A stretch of 64,000 nt of DNA from Microbaculum marinisediminis (GCF_025397915.1 NZ_JALIDZ010000002.1:1-64000); one strand, 5' to 3'; counted from the stretch's first letter, positions 15,569 to 22,934 are shown. Numbers and translations are program-made. Notes: generated from the letters alone by a model not told the origin.

Positions 15569-15695
15569 ACTCGTTACTCCCTAGAGGGAAGTATGCCGAC
15601 ACAACAACTATGAGTCGACAGAGTGCGGAATGCAGTCGGAAAGAGGCGGGTCCAGCGAAATGCCGGACCCAATTTGACCCACGGGCGCCTAAGCC

Positions 15696-15842
15696 CTAGT
15701 GGCAGTGGACGGAGCCGGCGCGGTTGTCCATGTGGCAGCACTGGCCAGGCGGTGAGCTCTTCCGGCAGCCTCCGCCATGGGCGTTGGCGATAGTCGGGAC
15801 CACCAGGGTCGAAATCACGAACGCAAGAACAGGGATTCTCAT
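15696..15842 (-). CDS. Tiny secreted Cys/His-rich protein, YHYH-like
   Basis: The 48-residue frame starts at ATG 15842 with GGGAGG 7 bases upstream. It has a signal peptide (MRIPVLAFVISTLVVPTIAN) and a mature part of 27 residues rich in Cys and His, ending CCHMDNRAGSVHCH. This matches the CHxDxxTGxxHCH pattern of small YHYH-type secreted domains often found with SNase proteins, possibly metal-binding. It lies between the SNase and the IYHMPG protein in the same orientation. Confidence 0.7.
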   Translation of the reverse strand: MRIPVLAFVISTLVVPTIANAHGGGCRKSSPPGQCCHMDNRAGSVHCH

Positions 15843-15981
15843 CTGTTGCCTCCCACGATTGGTGACTTTCGGTACTTACGCAGGATGGCATACAGCCGGA
15901 AGTTGATACAAGCGATGATTGGTTGTTTGGTGAATCGCAGCTTTATATTGCAACGCTGACTTGCGGGGCTTTGGCAACGCT

Positions 15982-16443
15982 TCAGCGACGGCGCCATTCC
16001 CAAGGCGGTTCGAATTCCCCGCCCCATACGCCACGCCCCGCGTCCTTCGCGGTTGCCTCCGCCGCGGCATATGCGCCCTTCGAATACTGACGATAGTCGA
16101 GCGCCCAGCCCTCGCTCACCAGCCAGTCGCCGACATCCCGACCGCGCGCCTCGCATGTAGCGACGACGCGGCGATATCGGTCGATGTCCCGGACTGTGCA
16201 GGCGACCGTAGCGCCGTCCAGGTGCCTGTCGAGCGCGTTGGCTGCTTCAGCACCGCAGCGCCAAGCCTTGCCGTCCCTGGTACATGGCTGGCGGCCCTCC
16301 GGCGCGTCTATGCCCCACAACCGAATCCGCTTGCCGTGTATCTCGATGGTGTCCCCGTCGATTACGGATGCACGGCCCGTTATCGCTTCTGTCGCGGCGG
16401 CTGGCGTCAGGAGAACAAGGAACAGGAGTGGTGCCAGTTTCAT
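15982..16443 (-). CDS. Secreted thermonuclease (SNase family)
   Basis: The 153-residue protein is a staphylococcal-nuclease-like phosphodiesterase with a signal peptide (residues 1-18, MKLAPLLFLVLLTPAAA). The core is present: ASVIDGDTIEIHGKRIRLWG (Asp-Gly-Asp), GIDAPEG, and the catalytic Arg-containing DIDRYRRVVATC, followed by GWALDYRQYSKGAY. Length fits a single SNase domain. The ATG overlaps the stop of the 49-residue gene upstream (ATGA). It is likely exported and may degrade DNA outside the cytoplasm; why an integrated element would carry it is open. Confidence 0.9.
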   Translation of the reverse strand: MKLAPLLFLVLLTPAAATEAITGRASVIDGDTIEIHGKRIRLWGIDAPEGRQPCTRDGKAWRCGAEAANALDRHLDGATVACTVRDIDRYRRVVATCEARGRDVGDWLVSEGWALDYRQYSKGAYAAAEATAKDAGRGVWGGEFEPPWEWRRR

Positions 16444-16589
16444 TGGTTCGTCGCGCTCCGGGCATCAAGCTCACGCCGAGCGGTCGCGAGCAAATAGCCG
16501 ATCAATTCAAGACCGAGGTCGTCCGCCTCTGCCTCGCATTTCGCCAACAGTTCCGCCAGTTGGGCTATCCGTTCTTCCCGGTCGCTCAT
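16440..16589 (-). CDS. Small helical protein (49 aa) between two overlapping genes
   Basis: The frame begins MSDREERIAQLAELLAKCEA and ends in Asn-Gln, followed by TGA. Both ends overlap neighbours by ATGA: with the gene at 16586-16807 upstream and with the SNase gene downstream. It is predicted as two helices with one Cys. No function is known, but the tight overlaps strongly support translation. Confidence 0.7.
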   Translation of the reverse strand: MSDREERIAQLAELLAKCEAEADDLGLELIGYLLATARRELDARSATNQ

Positions 16590-16807
16590 TGCCGGTTTTT
16601 CCTTGGTCGCATCAGGTCGGGCAGACGAGCAACGCCCTTGACGATCCGCCGTGCCTCATCTCGGCTTAATAGCCCCGCGGCACTGCGTCGACCGGGTTCG
16701 TCTTCATAATAGACGTAGGCAAGCCGCTGGCCGGTAGCGTCTTCAACAACAAACGCGGCGCCGAGGTCTCGGATATTCCAGGGGGGCGGAAGGTGGCGTC
16801 GTGTCAT
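16586..16807 (-). CDS. Small conserved alphaproteobacterial protein
   Basis: The 73-residue protein matches a common small family of alphaproteobacterial genomes and prophages: MTRRHLPPPWNIRDLGAAFV, then YVYYEDEPGRRSAAGLLSRD and ARRIVKGVARLPDLM. The function is unknown; it probably forms a beta-hairpin followed by helices. ATG 16807 is preferred over an in-frame TTG at 16819. It is the first gene of the overlapping three-gene set that ends with the SNase. Confidence 0.75.
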   Translation of the reverse strand: MTRRHLPPPWNIRDLGAAFVVEDATGQRLAYVYYEDEPGRRSAAGLLSRDEARRIVKGVARLPDLMRPRKNRQ

Positions 16808-17172
16808 CCCGCAAACCAAGGAAAAATGACCGGAGAGGCGACTCGGCTTCGGCTGTCTGGCTGCACTTTCGCGAACCTACCCGGAACGCCAATATTAGAA
16901 GTCGGCTTATATATCTCGATTATTCGGAACATTTCATGAACACACGTTCGGGTCAAGCACATGCCGTCAGGCGTCCAACCATCGAGGATGTGAATCGAAT
17001 CCTAGAAAAGCCGAACGAAATCATTCCAACGCGTGATTTCGCATGAAGAATGTGGTAATATGCTACCTCAATCAGAGTGAGGCCTCACATCGCCATGACC
17101 ACGCAGAACGCAAGGACCGCCCGCGCGGCCCGACTGCTTGGCCGAACCGGTGCGCCGTGGAGCTAACGCGCA
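16808..17172. other. Divergent promoter region with tiny frames
   Basis: No convincing gene is seen. Two short plus-strand frames exist: 16936-17046 (MNTRSGQAHAVRRPTIEDVN, 36 codons) and 17095-17166 (23 codons). Neither has a good ribosome site. An AT-rich tract at 16893-16937 and a taatat box at 17051-17056 are candidate promoters for the rightward terminase-like genes. Confidence 0.35.
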
Positions 17173-17487
17173 ATGGATAGGCCTAAGGATCATTCCCCGA
17201 ACGAAAGGGCGCTGGTTCATCTAGAGGGCAGGTTGAATGCGCTGGAGGTCGTGATTCTCGCCCTGCTTACCAAGAGCGCCCCGACCGGTTCGGCCAATCA
17301 AGCCCATGTGCTGGAAGTGTTCGACCTGGCGAGCGCAACCATCACCAGCGCGCGCAACATCGAAGACAGTATCGATTGGGAATTGGCAGCGGAGAAGATG
17401 AACGAACTTCGCGAGCATTATCTTGCAGCCGCGCACTTGGCAGCCGTTGGCCAGGGCAACGAAACCGACAAGGTGACGATACAATGA
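17173..17487 (+). CDS. Hypothetical helical protein before the terminase-like genes
   Basis: The 104-residue protein (MDRPKDHSPNERALVHLEGR) has a coiled-coil-like N-terminal half and no recognised domain. Its stop overlaps the ATG of the next gene (ATGA), so it heads the rightward operon of small-terminase-like genes. Possible roles include a packaging accessory, but nothing in the sequence shows this. Confidence 0.6.
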   Translation: MDRPKDHSPNERALVHLEGRLNALEVVILALLTKSAPTGSANQAHVLEVFDLASATITSARNIEDSIDWELAAEKMNELREHYLAAAHLAAVGQGNETDKVTIQ

Positions 17488-17756
17488 CGACACGCGGTAA
17501 CGCCGGGAAAGGCCGGCCGAAGGGCTCACGCAACAAGACGACCACGGCGCTAAAGGAAGCTGTCCTTGAAGCCGCCCGCCTTCACGGCAGCGACGGCAAC
17601 GGGACTGATGAACTGGTCGGCTATTGCCGCATGGTCGCCGCGAAGGACCACAAGGCCTTCACATCCCTGCTGGGGCGCGTGTTGCCGCTATCCGTCAGGG
17701 GGGACATCGAGGAAGGCGGACCGGTGTCCTACAAAGTAACCATCAGCTTTGATTGA
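17484..17756 (+). CDS. DUF5681-like/small-terminase-like protein, copy 1
   Basis: The 90-residue protein begins MTTRGNAGKGRPKGSRNKTT, the hallmark of a DUF5681-like family whose members often lie beside phage terminases. The basic N-terminus probably contacts DNA and the rest is helical (LGRVLPLSVRGDIEEGGPVS). It is a tandem paralogue of 17769-18128. The start overlaps the previous stop by ATGA and it ends 12 bp before its paralogue. Confidence 0.75.
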   Translation: MTTRGNAGKGRPKGSRNKTTTALKEAVLEAARLHGSDGNGTDELVGYCRMVAAKDHKAFTSLLGRVLPLSVRGDIEEGGPVSYKVTISFD

Positions 17757-17768
17757 GGTAGCAGCACC

Positions 17769-18128
17769 ATGACCAATCGCGGCAATGCGGGAAAAGGCAG
17801 GCCGAAGGGCAGCCCGAACAAGGTTACGTCTCGATTGCGCGAGGCCATCATCGCCGCCGCAGATGACCACGGCCGGGATGGCGAAGGCAGCGACGGATTG
17901 AAGGGATATCTAGCGATGCTGGCACGGGACGAGAAAAAGACATTCGCCACCCTGCTAGGCCGGATCGTCCCCGCCCATGTGGAAGGCGATATGACCGTGA
18001 GCGCAAATCCTGTTGCGGACCTGATGAATCAAATTGCCGAGCGCGGCCGGCACATTACCGAGACCGACGCGCAATACGATATCCGCATGAAAGCCAGAAA
18101 CGATGCCCAAGACAAAGCCGCTCACTGA
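17769..18128 (+). CDS. DUF5681-like/small-terminase-like protein, copy 2
   Basis: The 119-residue protein begins MTNRGNAGKGRPKGSPNKVT and shares the LLGRIVPAHVEGDMTVSANP block with copy 1, plus a C-terminal extension, DLMNQIAERGRHITETD. It overlaps the next gene by 26 bases. The tandem duplication just before a terminase-small-subunit-like gene suggests all three act in DNA recognition or packaging. This is inferred. Confidence 0.75.
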   Translation: MTNRGNAGKGRPKGSPNKVTSRLREAIIAAADDHGRDGEGSDGLKGYLAMLARDEKKTFATLLGRIVPAHVEGDMTVSANPVADLMNQIAERGRHITETDAQYDIRMKARNDAQDKAAH

Positions 18129-18552
18129 CGACAAGCCCGCCCCGGTTCCCGTCGAGCCCGTCAACCTTGGTGGTCGCCCCTCGAAATATGATTCGGGCTT
18201 CTGTGCCCGCGTCCTGGATCTCGGGAAGGACGGCAAGAGCAAGATCCAGATTGCCGCCTCGCTCGGTGTGAACAGGCAGACCCTCGACAACTGGTCGGAT
18301 AGATACCCGGAATTCGCCGCTGCCCTGTCGGACGCTATCGAGCTATCGCAAGCGTGGTGGGAGGACAGAGGGCAAGAGGGAATCACCAGCCGGGAATTCA
18401 ACGCGAACGCCTATCGGCTTCAAATGATGAACCGGTTCGGCTGGCAGGAAAAGCAGGCCAGCGACAATACGCACAGGGGCGATGCGTTCGTTGACATATG
18501 GACCGCCATTTCCAGCGGTTCCATCAAATCCGCCACCGGAAAAGCCGGATAG
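18103..18552 (+). CDS. Terminase small subunit-like protein
   Basis: The 149-residue protein resembles phage DNA-packaging small subunits: GGRPSKYDSGFCARVLDLGK, a helix-turn-helix SKIQIAASLGVNRQTLDNW, and the helical oligomerisation region SQAWWEDRGQEGI to YRLQMMNRFGWQEKQ. Small terminases recognise pac or cos sites. No large terminase follows; the gene ends about 300 bp from attR. Satellites of the SaPI/PICI type carry such a gene to redirect a helper's large terminase. A reduced prophage would also leave this pattern. Confidence 0.75.
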   Translation: MPKTKPLTDDKPAPVPVEPVNLGGRPSKYDSGFCARVLDLGKDGKSKIQIAASLGVNRQTLDNWSDRYPEFAAALSDAIELSQAWWEDRGQEGITSREFNANAYRLQMMNRFGWQEKQASDNTHRGDAFVDIWTAISSGSIKSATGKAG

Positions 18553-18847
18553 GGCCACCGTCTAAACTAGGTCTATTTAGGCCTAGATCCTCACCGGCCC
18601 CCACCGCCCCCCGCAAAAACGCCCTGGTATGCAGCGCCGCGACGGCAGCCGGTTATTCGGCACCGCCTACGCGCGCGACGACAGGCCCGCGACCGGGGCA
18701 AGCCCTCACGCCCTGCCGAGAATCGACGACCATCCGGCGGGATGGGCTCAAACCCCGGTTATCGCGAAACGTATTGTTGGTTAGCTTGTGGGTAGAACGG
18801 CGCCATTTCCTGAAACGCCATATACTTCAATATCTTAGATGAAAAAT
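18553..18847. other. Right end of the element, no clear gene
   Basis: The stretch contains a 51-codon frame at 18629-18784 (MQRRDGSRLFGTAYARDDRP) without a ribosome site or family. An imperfect inverted repeat with arms CTAGG and CCTAG lies at 18567-18586. CTACCCACAA copy 4 lies 52 bp from attR. It may hold packaging or integrase arm sites. Confidence 0.4.
18786..18795 (-). promoter_or_regulatory. CTACCCACAA motif, copy 4
   Basis: On the minus strand it reads CTACCCACAAGCTAACC. It is in the same orientation as copy 1 at the other end of the element, close to attR. The two terminal copies fit integrase arm-type sites. Confidence 0.5.
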
Positions 18848-18861
18848 TGGCGGAGACGGAG
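18848..18861. repeat. attR (14-bp core within tRNA-Ser 3' end)
   Basis: The 14-bp sequence is identical to attL at 167-180 and forms the 3' end of tRNA-Ser, so integration regenerates a complete tRNA gene. Confidence 0.85.
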
Positions 18862-18940
18862 GGATTCGAACCCTCGAGACGGGTTTACCCCGCCTAACGG
18901 TTTAGCAAACCGCCGCCTTCGACCACTCGGCCACGTCTCC
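18848..18940 (-). tRNA. tRNA-Ser(GCT)
   Basis: The 93-nt gene begins GGAGACGTGG and ends CGTCTCCG plus an encoded CCA. The acceptor stem GGAGACG pairs with CGTCTCC. The anticodon loop is TTGCTAA with anticodon GCT. A long variable arm, as expected for serine, lies between the anticodon arm and the TTCGAAT loop. It reads serine AGC/AGU codons. The adjacent element uses its 3' end as attachment site. Confidence 0.96.
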
Positions 18941-19100
18941 GCTGCGCATCGAATAGCCGACCCTGCGCTCGCGAACAAGGGTGATAACCACTCATTTGCC
19001 CTATCGGCGCCGCACCGGCGCCCTGAAATTATAATGAAACACCGGTTTTGATATGGTCCGCCGCTCGACAGACCGCAAGAATTGTCAACAGGAGACGAGA

Positions 19101-19490
19101 ATGCGCAGAACCATGCGGCTTGCGACAGCATTCCTGGTGTCCGCAGGGCTGACCACCCCGGCCCTGGCAGGCGACGCGCCGCCGGCGGTGACGACGAACG
19201 ACACCGCGATCGGCAAGGTGCTCGCCGACAAGCAGGGCATGACGCTCTATATGTTCGACGAGGACCCGCGCGGCGGATCGTCGTGTTTCGGCAAATGCGC
19301 CGAGAACTGGCCGCCCCTGAAGGCATCGGGGAACGCCGGCCCGATCGGCGATTTCACCATCATCACGCGGCAGGACGGGATCGCGCAGTGGGCCTACAAG
19401 GGCAAACCGCTGTATCTTTGGGTGCGCGACAAGGCGCCCGGCGAGACCAGTGGGGACGGCGTTCGTGGCTGGCAGGCGGCGCGCCCCTGA
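19101..19490 (+). CDS. Secreted repeat protein (Lipoprotein_15/PF03640-like)
   Basis: The 129-residue exported protein has a signal peptide, MRRTMRLATAFLVSAGLTTP, cleaved near ALA. It contains two related repeats: GMTLYMFDEDPRGGSSCFGK with CAENWPPL, and QWAYKGKPLYLWVRDKAPGE. Such proteins are periplasmic and of unknown function. They often lie next to redox proteins. ATG 19101 has AGGAG upstream. The next gene, a redox-type cyclase, starts 16 bp later and is probably co-transcribed. Confidence 0.85.
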   Translation: MRRTMRLATAFLVSAGLTTPALAGDAPPAVTTNDTAIGKVLADKQGMTLYMFDEDPRGGSSCFGKCAENWPPLKASGNAGPIGDFTIITRQDGIAQWAYKGKPLYLWVRDKAPGETSGDGVRGWQAARP

Positions 19491-19506
19491 CACCAGAAGA
19501 GGAAAC

Positions 19507-21168
19507 GTGACGCCGAGGCTCACCCTGGGAACGATACGGCTCTGGACGGGCCTGATCCTGTTCGCCTTCGTCCTGAGCCACCTGCTCAATCACGCCTTCG
19601 GCATCGTTTCGGTGCGGGCCCAGAACCAGGCGGTGGACGTCCTCCTGTGGCCATGGACGAACACGGTCGGTCTGGTGGTGCTGTCCAGCGCCGCGCTGAT
19701 CCACATCGGCGTGAACCTGTACACGCTCTGGCGGCGGCGCACGCTGCGCCTGAAGGCGTGGGAAGCGGCGCAGTACATCAGCGGCCTGCTGGTGCCGGTC
19801 CTGATGCTCGACCACGTGATGGTGAACCGGGTCCTCACCGAGTTCTATCAGGCCAACACCGACTACTACGTCGTCCAGGGCAATTTCTGGCTCGCCAACC
19901 CCTGGACCGGCGTGAAGCAGGCCGTGGCCCTTCTCGTCGCCTGGACGCACGGGGCAATCGGCATCTGGCACTGGCTCAAGGTGAAGCGCTGGTTCCCGCG
20001 CGTCGAGGCGATCCTGCTTTCGCTAGCCGTGCTGGTCCCTGCCCTCGCGCTCGCCGGTTTCGTCGCCGGCAGCCGCGAGATCCTGCGCGAGGCGGCCGGC
20101 GACGCGGACTACCTGACCTTCCTGCTCGATGATGCGAACTGGACGCCGGAGAACCTCGCCATCGCGCGCGGGTTCTACTACGACGGCATGGCGATCTACG
20201 GCGCGTTGCTGGCGGCCATCGTCGTCGCCTGGATGCTCCGGCGCACCAAGACCAATCTCACCGCCGCGCGCGTCGTCTACGGCGACGGCCGGACGATGGC
20301 GCTGCTGCCCGGCGCCACGCTCCTGGAGACGCTGCGCGCCAATGGCATTCCGCACCCGTCGGTCTGCGGCGGGCGCGGGCGCTGCACCACCTGCCGCGTG
20401 CTGGTGCGCGGCGGCGCCGATGCCTTGCCGCCACCGCAAACGACCGAGGCCAGCGCGCTCAAACGGATCGACGCCGAGGATCACGTCCGCCTCGCCTGCC
20501 AGATCCGGCCGTCGACGCCGCTGTCGGTCGCCCCGTTGCTGTCGCCGAACGCCACCGCCCTCGATGGCTATCGGCCGGGGCATCTGCTCGGCCACGAACA
20601 GGTCGTCACCGCCGTGTTCGTCGACCTGCGCGGCTCGACGGGCCTGGGCGAGGCGCGGCTGCCGTTCGACACCCTGTTCATTCTCAACCAGTTCTTCGCC
20701 GAAATGGTCGAGGCGCTGCGCGACAGCGGCGGGCACTACTCGAACTTCACCGGCGACGGCCTGATGGCCCTCTACGGGTTGTCGGGAACGGTCGAGCAAG
20801 GCTGCCGCCAGGCGTTGCGCGGCGCCGGCGAAATGATCGCGCGGCTGGAGCGCCTGAACGAGACGCTGAAAGACGATCTCAAGGTGCCGCTCAGGATCGG
20901 CATCGGCATCCATACCGGCGAAGCGATCGTCGGCGAGATGGGGCCTCCCGACGCGCGGACGGTGTCCGCCATCGGCGATACCGTCAATACGGCGGCCCGG
21001 CTCGAAGGCCTGTCGAAGGACCTCGGCAAGCCGATCGTCCTGTCCGAGGAAACGGTGCGGCTCGGCACCATCGCCCTGCCGAATGCGGACGCCCAGGCGT
21101 GCGCCATTCGCGGCCGGCAACAGCCGATCACCGTCTACGCGATCGACGCTGTGCCGCCCGACTTGTGA
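19507..21168 (+). CDS. Membrane adenylate cyclase with ferredoxin domain, CyaC-like
   Basis: The 553-residue protein is a three-part fusion. Residues about 1-235 contain about six membrane helices with several His (SHLLNHAFG, LDHVMVN, WTHGAIGIWHWL), like a succinate-dehydrogenase-type diheme anchor. Residues about 250-345 are a 2Fe-2S ferredoxin domain with CGGRGRCTTC and a later Cys in RLACQIRP. Residues about 365-540 are a class III cyclase (VTAVFVDLRGSTGL, NFTGDGLMALYG, GDTVNTAARLE). Redox or quinone state probably controls cAMP synthesis, as known for CyaC-type enzymes of rhizobia. The Lys common in the DKFIGD motif is Asn here. GTG 19507 follows AGAGGA. Confidence 0.88.
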   Translation: MTPRLTLGTIRLWTGLILFAFVLSHLLNHAFGIVSVRAQNQAVDVLLWPWTNTVGLVVLSSAALIHIGVNLYTLWRRRTLRLKAWEAAQYISGLLVPVLMLDHVMVNRVLTEFYQANTDYYVVQGNFWLANPWTGVKQAVALLVAWTHGAIGIWHWLKVKRWFPRVEAILLSLAVLVPALALAGFVAGSREILREAAGDADYLTFLLDDANWTPENLAIARGFYYDGMAIYGALLAAIVVAWMLRRTKTNLTAARVVYGDGRTMALLPGATLLETLRANGIPHPSVCGGRGRCTTCRVLVRGGADALPPPQTTEASALKRIDAEDHVRLACQIRPSTPLSVAPLLSPNATALDGYRPGHLLGHEQVVTAVFVDLRGSTGLGEARLPFDTLFILNQFFAEMVEALRDSGGHYSNFTGDGLMALYGLSGTVEQGCRQALRGAGEMIARLERLNETLKDDLKVPLRIGIGIHTGEAIVGEMGPPDARTVSAIGDTVNTAARLEGLSKDLGKPIVLSEETVRLGTIALPNADAQACAIRGRQQPITVYAIDAVPPDL

Positions 21169-21229
21169 ACCTGGCCTGTGAACCCGGCGTTCGATCCCAG
21201 CCGGGCAGTCCCGACCGGGGCCCCCCGGT

Positions 21230-21499
21230 TCAGTGCAGGTTCAGCCATTCCCGCGCGGCGCGCTGGGCCTCCGCCACCTCGGCCGACGACATCTCGGCGG
21301 CGACTTCCTGCCGGTAAAGCGCGGCGCCGGGATATCCTTTCGCCGCGGCGATGTTGAACCATTTGTGGGCCGTGATCAGATCCGGTTCGACCGTGCGGCC
21401 GGTCGCATACATCATGCCAAGGCGGAAAAGGATATCCCCGGTTGCCGCGCCCTGCGCCAGGCCGGAGTCCTCGTAGCTCTGCATATCGAAGCGGGCCAT
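21230..21499 (-). CDS. Sel1-repeat (TPR-like) protein
   Basis: The 89-residue protein is a short Sel1-like solenoid: GDILFRLGMMYATGRTVEPD, then LITAHKWFNIAAAKGYPGAA. The form with a conserved MARFDMQSYEDSG N-terminus is widespread in alphaproteobacteria, function unknown. It faces the cyclase gene and is the last feature before an AT-rich gap. No signal peptide is visible. Confidence 0.85.
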   Translation of the reverse strand: MARFDMQSYEDSGLAQGAATGDILFRLGMMYATGRTVEPDLITAHKWFNIAAAKGYPGAALYRQEVAAEMSSAEVAEAQRAAREWLNLH

Positions 21500-21816
21500 C
21501 GATCGTGTCTCCCTGATCTGTCTGGTCCCCGGAACCGTTTACCGGTTCCTTCCCTCTGACGGCCTGCACCGTCGTGAGGAAAGCTTCGCCACCGCACTTG
21601 AATCCGGCGTAAAAAAATTCGCTTAATATTCGACGAAAAATGTCCGAATGCTTGGTAAATTCACGATCCGCTAAGCAAAAGAACGCCCGAACACTCGCGC
21701 TTTTCGTCCGCGGCCAAAATTAACGCGCCGGCAAACGTTTACCCGTTGCTCACCATGGAGTCAGGCGCGACCGAAAACCGGCCGCGCGTGGACCGGCGCC
21801 GGCCGCGCCCGGATCG
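21500..21816. other. Non-coding gap with AT-rich tract
   Basis: No gene is seen. A perfect hairpin with arms GGAACCG and CGGTTCC lies at about 21531-21549. An AT-rich stretch at 21609-21670 (aaaaaaattcgcttaatatt) probably holds the promoter of the Sel1 gene. Confidence 0.4.
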
Positions 21817-22509
21817 CTAGCGCGCGCGCTGGCCGAACAGCACCTTCTGGGCCTCCTTGTCGTCGGCCAGATTGGTGCGCTTTTCCTCACCGACCGCCAT
21901 GGCGCGCTGTACCGCAGGGCGGGCCAGGACATTGTCGAGCCAGCGCTTCACGTTCTGAAACTTCGCGATGTCGATGCCCTGGCGCTCGTAGCCGCGGGTC
22001 CACGAGACGATGGCCATGTCGGCGATCGAATAGTCGCCGGCGACGAAGTCGCGCCCCTCGAGCCGCTTGTCGAGGACGCCGTAGAGCCGGTCCGCCTCGT
22101 TCACGTAGCGGTCGATCGCGTACGGGATCTTCTCCGGCGCGTAGTTGCGGAAGTGATGGTTCTGGCCGAGCATCGGCCCGAGACCGCCCATCTGCCACAT
22201 CAGCCATTCCTCGACCTCGACGCGGGCGCGCTCGTCGGTGGGGTAGAACTTGCCCGTCTTGCGGCCGAGATACTGCAGGATCGCGCCCGACTCGAACACC
22301 GAGATCGGTTCGCCGCCCGGTCCGTCGGGATCGACGATCGCCGGCATGCGGTTGTTCGGAGAGATTGCCAGGAAGGCCGGCTCGAACTGCTCGCCCTTGC
22401 CGATATTGACGTACTTCACGTCGTAGGGAAGTCCGGCTTCCTCCAGGAAGATGGTGATCTTCCAACCGTTCGGCGTGGGCCAGTAATAGAGGTCGATCGG
22501 CTTCGGCAT
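21817..22509 (-). CDS. Glutathione S-transferase (YfcG/Ure2p-like)
   Basis: The 230-residue protein has an N-terminal thioredoxin-like domain beginning IDLYYWPTPNGWKITIFLEE, the signature of the Nu-class disulfide-bond reductase group. Glutathione-binding segments NNRMPAIVDPDG and SVFESGAILQYLG follow. The C-terminal helical domain (WLMWQMGGLGPMLGQNHHF) is complete. It probably reduces disulfides or peroxides with glutathione in the cytoplasm. ATG 22509 begins the family N-terminus; an upstream in-frame ATG adds an unrelated basic tail. Confidence 0.92.
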   Translation of the reverse strand: MPKPIDLYYWPTPNGWKITIFLEEAGLPYDVKYVNIGKGEQFEPAFLAISPNNRMPAIVDPDGPGGEPISVFESGAILQYLGRKTGKFYPTDERARVEVEEWLMWQMGGLGPMLGQNHHFRNYAPEKIPYAIDRYVNEADRLYGVLDKRLEGRDFVAGDYSIADMAIVSWTRGYERQGIDIAKFQNVKRWLDNVLARPAVQRAMAVGEEKRTNLADDKEAQKVLFGQRAR

Positions 22510-22595
22510 GGGTCGCTGCACTCCGTTGCTTTTCCCGCCCTCACGGACGCAGCGCAATATGGCGCGCGGACGTCACGGGGCAAGTGGAACCGTTA

Positions 22596-22934
22596 CTAGG
22601 CTGCGCCGGAATCATCCAGCGGCGGGGCTTTCGGCGGCTTGCGGGCGATCATCCAGCTCGCCAGCAGGAAAGCGGGCAGGAAACAGACGATGATGACCAC
22701 GATCGCATGCACGAGGCCGGTTTCGAGAAGCCCCGGCCATACGGCGCCCTGCAATGCGAGGATGACCAAGTAGATCGCGTAGGACGTGATCGTGAACACG
22801 GCGAGAAAGATCAGGTACGCGCCGAGCGGTTTCGAATCCGGGTGACGCGTCTTCTGGACCCAGGGGATGAAGGCGATCAATGCCGCCAGCCATAACGCCG
22901 TGAACATCACTGCGAATACCGAGGTGGTCTGCAT
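22596..22934 (-). CDS. Small three-helix membrane protein
   Basis: The 112-residue protein has three predicted membrane helices (residues about 5-27, 38-62 and 75-98) and a proline-rich C-terminus (RKPPKAPPLDDSG). No family is recognised. It lies upstream of, and is co-oriented with, the glutathione transferase gene with an 86-bp gap. Confidence 0.7.
   Translation of the reverse strand: MQTTSVFAVMFTALWLAALIAFIPWVQKTRHPDSKPLGAYLIFLAVFTITSYAIYLVILALQGAVWPGLLETGLVHAIVVIIVCFLPAFLLASWMIARKPPKAPPLDDSGAA

Larger units (their letters stand above)
167..18861. mobile_element. tRNA-Ser-integrated satellite-like phage element
   Basis: The element is bounded by a 14-bp direct repeat (tggcggagacggag) at 167-180 and 18848-18861. 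The right copy is the 3' end of an intact tRNA-Ser. A tyrosine integrase lies next to the left boundary. The gene content is integrase, AlpA-like regulator, replication initiator, DnaB helicase, two ejection-type proteins, DUF3800, small phage genes, HD hydrolase, nuclease and small-terminase-like genes. No large terminase, portal, capsid, tail or lysis gene is recognisable. About 18.7 kb is short for an autonomous tailed phage. A phage satellite or a reduced prophage both fit; boundaries are strong, the category is inference. Confidence 0.88.

Noticed and set aside
18498-18842. 114-codon frame at the right end of the element
   Set aside because: It overlaps the terminase-like gene in another frame, is Arg/Pro-rich and has no ribosome site.
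167-18861. Complete, autonomous prophage
   Set aside because: No large terminase, portal, capsid, tail or lysis genes can be recognised, and the element is too short to hold them.
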